Assembly: GCA_051746985.1 (NCBI GenBank) | Contig: JBNJFP010000012.1 | Span: forward strand, 25,647 to 89,646 | Length of the DNA stretch: 64,000 nucleotides | Reading direction: 5' to 3' | Source: Fodinibius sp051746985 | Lineage (GTDB): Bacteria; Bacteroidota; Rhodothermia; Balneolales; Balneolaceae | Shown here: in pieces, positions 60,313-64,000 of the stretch | Position numbering within the stretch: the stretch's first letter is position 1 | How the letters are laid out: each line of letters starts with the position of its first letter | The notes under the pieces: generated by a model | What the model saw: the letters and a program-made list of their open reading frames with translations, nothing else | The model's database searches: none | Told to the model about the DNA's origin: nothing | Position numbers and translations under genes: made by a program

Positions 60313-61155
60313 CTATTTCAAATTCGCCTCCAAAAACCGAACGGTCTTTTGCCATGCATCTTTGGCCGCTTCTTCGTTATAACGCGTACCCGATGGATTG
60401 GCAAAGGCGTGATCGGCATCTTCGTAAATGTGGATATCATTTTCTATTCCTACATCATTTAAAGCCTTTTCAAATGCGTTAACTTCCTCAGGTGGAATGC
60501 CCTCATCATCTTCTCCAAATATACCCATAACCGGCATCTGCAATACCTTGAGCTGCTCAGCATCAGTTACCAATCGACCGTAATAAATTATAGTAGCATC
60601 TATTTTATCGGGATGGGCAAGTGCCGTTTGTAATGACCAAGCCCCACCAAAGCACCAGCCAATTACTCCAATATTTTCAGCTTCTTGTTCATTTGATAGA
60701 AATCCATACGCCTGGGTCAGGTTGTCCAGTGCCTCCTCGTCATTAACAGAACGAGCATACGTTCCGGCACTATCGGGCGACTCCGCCACTTTTCCGTTAT
60801 ACAAATCGACTGCCAAAGCCGTGTATCCTTCGCCGGCCAGCTTGTCAGTCATCATCCGGATGTTATCATTTAAACCCCACCACTCGTGAATCACAATTAC
60901 GCCGGGAGCCTCCGTATTCTCTTCCGACGTTGCCAAATAACCAGTAATTTCCTCCCCATTTACAGTCGCATACTGCACTTCTTCCCCGGATACCTCAGCC
61001 GATTGATTTAAATTTTTCGAAGCATTTTCCACCGGGGCATCCCCCTCGTGCTCCCGGTCCATTCGATCAATAAACTCTTCTTCCGGATTATCGCTACATC
61101 CCATAACCAGCAGCATGAATCCCAATACTAAAAAACCACCTCTGAATTGATGCAT
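60313..61155 (-). CDS. Dienelactone hydrolase family lipoprotein
   Basis: 280 residues with a lipobox VMGC (Cys20) followed by an acidic spacer. The alpha/beta hydrolase core begins at about residue 62. The nucleophile lies in IGVIGWCFGGAWSLQ (Cys), the acid in IFGEDDEGIPPEEV and the His in EDADHAFANPSG. Pattern and Cys nucleophile match DLH-type hydrolases; most characterised ones are cytoplasmic, so the lipid-anchored form is less usual though common in Bacteroidota. Substrate unknown. Confidence 0.9.
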   Translation of the reverse strand: MHQFRGGFLVLGFMLLVMGCSDNPEEEFIDRMDREHEGDAPVENASKNLNQSAEVSGEEVQYATVNGEEITGYLATSEENTEAPGVIVIHEWWGLNDNIRMMTDKLAGEGYTALAVDLYNGKVAESPDSAGTYARSVNDEEALDNLTQAYGFLSNEQEAENIGVIGWCFGGAWSLQTALAHPDKIDATIIYYGRLVTDAEQLKVLQMPVMGIFGEDDEGIPPEEVNAFEKALNDVGIENDIHIYEDADHAFANPSGTRYNEEAAKDAWQKTVRFLEANLK

Positions 61156-61383
61156 AATCTCCTCTTTTTTATTACGATTGTATTCTTTTAATCAAAATAT
61201 GACCCAAAACGTTGCATTCTTTCGTAGATACTATGTGCAGCACTACATTTTTACTGGATTTGGGGATAAGCCCAACATTCTATACCATCTTTAGTATTAA
61301 TTATTAGATGGGAGAGGACCAAAAATTTGATCCTCTATCGGTAAATCAAGAGAACTTCACATTAATTAAATTTCGGGGTATTT

Positions 61384-62379
61384 ATGAGTTTTGATTTCAA
61401 AAAAGCAAGCCAATCGTTTGATTCCTTACCATATAAAGAGCGGCTTAAATCTGTTGTCGAACTTGCCAAAAGTACATTTACTATTATTGGCAAGGATGAA
61501 GACATCATAAAGCCGTGGATTCGAATGGCTATTTATCACTCGATTATGGTCACCTTCTTTTTTGGTGGATTCTTTTTATGGCAATTTGAACGCCAGGGAT
61601 ATGGGTTACTGTGCTTTTTTATGGCATTTCTGCTGTTTCTTTACAAGCACTTTTATGACAACAAGCAGGAAATGCGCATGAGCTGGATTGTTTATGAAAC
61701 GGTTATTGGCAATGACCCATCCTATAAAGGAGCTAAAACAGCCAGTAAAGAATTGAAGTGGCATATCAGAAAAATTGCCTGGGTTGATATCTTGATGAGC
61801 TTTGTCGAGAAAAGTAAATTCTTTGGCGGCGGAATTATTAAAATGCTCATTCGCCTTTTTATTGCCGGACTCGAAGAAGTCTGGGACCTGGCAAACCATT
61901 ACCTGTTGCCTTCGGTGGCCGTTGACAAGATGGACATAACCCCCGCCGTTAAGGAGATGAAAAAGTTAAAAGATAGGGTCCCTGAATCGCTGGTAGGCAT
62001 ATTTGGGATCGATTTCTTAGGCAAGGTGATTCGTCATGTTACCATCCCGGCATACATAATCTTGTTTATTATTTCGGTAGCTCTGGGATATTTTGGCAAC
62101 GACATTTTACCCTCATCAACAATCGGAGTGGGAGGAGACGACGTTTCTTTTAGTTATATCCCGCTTATTGTTGCCCTTTGGGCCGGTAAGCTTTTCAGCA
62201 ACTTTTTTGAGCGTACCGTCACATCAATAAAGGTAATCTACTTTACGGTATTCTATACTAAGATTACACATCCCGAGCGCATCAGGGAAGACATGCAAGA
62301 AGAACTGGTGGATTACCTGAAATTAGAACCAGTTGATGAAGTTGATAATCTGGAGGAACAAGAAATAGAATCTTCCTAA
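61384..62379 (+). CDS. Hypothetical integral membrane protein
   Basis: 331 residues. Predicted helices are at about 50-68 (IYHSIMVTFFFGGFFLWQF), 72-90 (GYGLLCFFMAFLLFLYKHF), 140-165, 222-240 (IPAYIILFIISVALGYF) and 255-275 (FSYIPLIVALWAGKLFSNFF). The N-terminus is amphipathic, and the C-terminal tail is acidic (EPVDEVDNLEEQEIESS). There is no known signature, so I do not assign a family. A bidirectional terminator follows. It is transcribed away from the DLH lipoprotein gene, with 228 bases between. Confidence 0.75.
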   Translation: MSFDFKKASQSFDSLPYKERLKSVVELAKSTFTIIGKDEDIIKPWIRMAIYHSIMVTFFFGGFFLWQFERQGYGLLCFFMAFLLFLYKHFYDNKQEMRMSWIVYETVIGNDPSYKGAKTASKELKWHIRKIAWVDILMSFVEKSKFFGGGIIKMLIRLFIAGLEEVWDLANHYLLPSVAVDKMDITPAVKEMKKLKDRVPESLVGIFGIDFLGKVIRHVTIPAYIILFIISVALGYFGNDILPSSTIGVGGDDVSFSYIPLIVALWAGKLFSNFFERTVTSIKVIYFTVFYTKITHPERIREDMQEELVDYLKLEPVDEVDNLEEQEIESS

Positions 62380-62393
62380 GGCTGAACCTTATC

Positions 62394-62440
62394 CCAATAA
62401 AAAAACTGGCGCAAGTAAATCTTGCGCCAGCATTATTTTG
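62394..62440. terminator. Bidirectional terminator
   Basis: CTGGCGCAAG (62406-62415) and CTTGCGCCAG (62421-62430) form a 10-bp perfect stem with a five-base loop. An A run precedes it and a T-rich stretch follows, so it can end both the membrane-protein gene (plus) and the sugar dehydrogenase gene (minus). Confidence 0.93.
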
Positions 62441-62453
62441 TAATTACGCTACC

Positions 62454-63599
62454 TTACTCTTTGGGAGAGATCCGGACAATGCCATTATCGGTTTCCGTAG
62501 CCACATAAATGTTGCCATCGGGACCTTGGCGAACATCGCGGACACGGCCGATGTCTTCAAATAACTCTTCTTCTCCAACAACTTCACCGTTTTCCACATC
62601 AACGTGCATTACATATCCAAATTTTAGTGATCCCACTAAAATATCGCCCTCCCACTCGGGAAACTTATCACTGGTCACGAAAGTCATCCCTGACGGCGCA
62701 ATAGAAGGATCCCAATACCATTCAGGCTGCTCCATTCCGGCTTTGGCGGTATCATCAGTAAAAGAAGTTCCATCATAGTTAATTCCAAAACTTATTTCAG
62801 GCCACCCATAATTATTTCCGGCTTCAATAAGATTAATCTCGTCACCACCTCTCGGGCCATGCTCATGTATCCAGAGTTGTCCCGTTTCGGGATGCAAATC
62901 CATACCCTGTGGATTGCGAATGCCATAGGCAAAAACAGCTTCTTTGGCTCCTTCTTCACCGACAAAGGGATTGTCTTCGGGGATACTTCCATCATCATGC
63001 AAACGGTAAATTTTTCCACCGTCGCGCGTAATATCCTGTGGATTTTCATCGCGATTTCCACGATCACCAATCCCAAAATACACATAGCCTTCGTTATCAA
63101 AGACAATGCGGCTGCCAAAATGCTGACCGGCATCGGTATTGGGTTCTGCTTTATAGAGCACTTCGCGATTTACAAGCTCGGTTTTACCGTCGTTAAGCTT
63201 GGCACGCATCAGCGCTGTATTAGCACCGTCACCACTTCCTTCGGGACTGGAATAGGTAATATAAATCCATCCGTTTTCTTCATAATCGGGATGCACTTGT
63301 ACATCCAACAAACCACCCTGACTGTTATCCCAAACTTCGGGTACTCCCGCTATAGGCTCATTTGCCAAACTGCCATCACTATACAGCCATAAATCGCCAC
63401 CGCGTGCGGTGACCAACATGTCGCCATCGGGCAACCAATCCATTCCCCAGGGGACATCAATTTCAGAAATAATTGTTTCGATATTGTAATCGGGATTATC
63501 TGCTATAACTTTTTCCAGATCCCCTGATCCACTTTCAGACGTAGCGTTGCAAGCCGCTAACAAAAAAATTGTCAAAAAAACTGATAGATATTTATACAT
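62454..63599 (-). CDS. PQQ-dependent aldose sugar dehydrogenase-like lipoprotein
   Basis: 381 residues with a lipobox LLAAC (Cys17). The six-bladed propeller begins VPWGMDWLPDGDMLVTARGGDLWLY; QGGLLDVQVHPDYEENGWIYITYS, FGSRIVFDNEGYVYFGIGDRGNRDENPQDITRDGGKIYRL and AYGIRNPQGMDLHPETGQLWIHEHGPRGGDEINLIEAGNNYGWP are the soluble glucose/aldose dehydrogenase signatures, including the PQQ-binding His-Gly-Pro-Arg-Gly-Gly-Asp-Glu. It oxidises aldoses in the periplasm if PQQ is available; no pqq synthesis genes are in the window. Transcribed alone. Confidence 0.92.
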   Translation of the reverse strand: MYKYLSVFLTIFLLAACNATSESGSGDLEKVIADNPDYNIETIISEIDVPWGMDWLPDGDMLVTARGGDLWLYSDGSLANEPIAGVPEVWDNSQGGLLDVQVHPDYEENGWIYITYSSPEGSGDGANTALMRAKLNDGKTELVNREVLYKAEPNTDAGQHFGSRIVFDNEGYVYFGIGDRGNRDENPQDITRDGGKIYRLHDDGSIPEDNPFVGEEGAKEAVFAYGIRNPQGMDLHPETGQLWIHEHGPRGGDEINLIEAGNNYGWPEISFGINYDGTSFTDDTAKAGMEQPEWYWDPSIAPSGMTFVTSDKFPEWEGDILVGSLKFGYVMHVDVENGEVVGEEELFEDIGRVRDVRQGPDGNIYVATETDNGIVRISPKE

Positions 63600-63839
63600 T
63601 TTGTCCTCTTTTAATAGCTATGTATTCCCATTTACGTGCATGAATAAATAATTAAGGCTATTCGTTCAACAATTCCAATCCGCTACGTAAAAAGTTATAA
63701 AGCTTTTTCTGATTTGCTTAATTCCCCTAACTGACAATGACCACTTTAACACTACTGTTTTTGTAAAACACCAAAACCAATTTTCTCGGTTGTAATTTGT
63801 CTTCTAAAGCGGGATATTTAGAATCCTTTTTAACGACCT

Positions 63840-63913
63840 GCGCCCGTAGCTCAACTGGATAGAGCGTCTGACTTCGGATCAGAAGGCTGAGGGTTCGAAT
63901 CCTTCCGGGCGTA
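63840..63913 (+). tRNA. tRNA-Arg (anticodon TCG)
   Basis: The acceptor arm GCGCCCG pairs with CGGGCGT, with discriminator A63913. The D-arm stem is GCTC/GAGC, the anticodon stem TCTGA/TCAGA with loop CTTCGGA gives anticodon TCG reading CGA-type codons, and the T arm is GAGGG/CCTTC with loop TTCGAAT. There is no encoded CCA. A T-rich run (63914-63929) follows and may terminate transcription. Confidence 0.96.
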
Positions 63914-64000
63914 CTTTTTATTTTTTTACCCTCCAAATCGGTTCGGGATAAAATCGGGGTAACAGAATAAAATCCTCACCTTATTTTTTACTGCTTTGGG

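Overview
The window is a chromosomal segment of a Gram-negative, Bacteroidota-like bacterium. It carries a SusC/SusD TonB-dependent pair, many lipobox-bearing outer-membrane lipoproteins, a DUF5916 barrel protein, the short Bacteroidota-type GT5 protein and a dnaX-ybaB-recR cluster. The gene families together, with acidic proteins and a PutP symporter, fit the Balneolota/Rhodothermota side (Fodinibius, Gracilimonas or Salinibacter relatives) best. This placement is inferred from gene content, not from a phylogeny. No phage, insertion sequence, CRISPR array or rRNA operon was seen.

Layout. 1-6.8 kb: 3' part of a NAPE-PLD-like metallo-beta-lactamase-fold gene, then dnaX-ybaB-recR, an M1 aminopeptidase with a clear terminator, and a decayed gene. 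6.8-16.7 kb: a hypothetical gene with topA and a peroxiredoxin, a four-helix-bundle gene, divergent NUDIX and AMP nucleosidase genes, a DUF5916 outer-membrane protein, radC, and a second four-helix-bundle gene broken by one amber codon and tightly bracketed by inverted repeats. 16.8-24.7 kb: argS; a minus-strand group dnaN, SAM hydrolase and methyltransferase; and a plus-strand group miaA-purS-clpS-purQ-lptB. 24.7-35.7 kb: five codirectional minus-strand genes starting with susC and susD, followed by a phosphoesterase/PQQ-propeller protein, a GHL10 hydrolase fused to a PGRP-type amidase, and a NamZ (DUF1343) exo-muramidase. I read this as a candidate peptidoglycan-fragment utilisation locus. 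A perfect LacI-type palindrome lies upstream of susC and a long stem-loop follows susD.

36-49.8 kb: a rhodanese gene, an unusually short rho, a minus-strand run of glgB, a ComA-like sulfolactate enzyme, a half-length GT5 glycogen-synthase relative, a lipoprotein, an outer-membrane protein and a TPR protein, then four lipoproteins (LpoB, COG3014 and two LPP20 types). 50-64 kb: a secreted transglutaminase-like protein, putP overlapped by a 32-residue membrane-peptide gene, glutamate dehydrogenase, a 2H phosphoesterase, dinB, queA, an FAD reductase, a dienelactone-hydrolase lipoprotein, a membrane protein, a PQQ sugar dehydrogenase and tRNA-Arg(TCG).

The most unusual observations are: (i) the candidate peptidoglycan utilisation locus; (ii) four-helix-bundle genes built like 23S rRNA intervening sequences but lying outside rRNA, with related solo hairpins elsewhere; (iii) a 67-bp cloverleaf-like repeat placed five bases after two unrelated stop codons; (iv) a dnaX with an A9 slippery run and no zinc-binding module; (v) the micro-gene overlapping putP. 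All functional statements come from reading the sequence without database searches.
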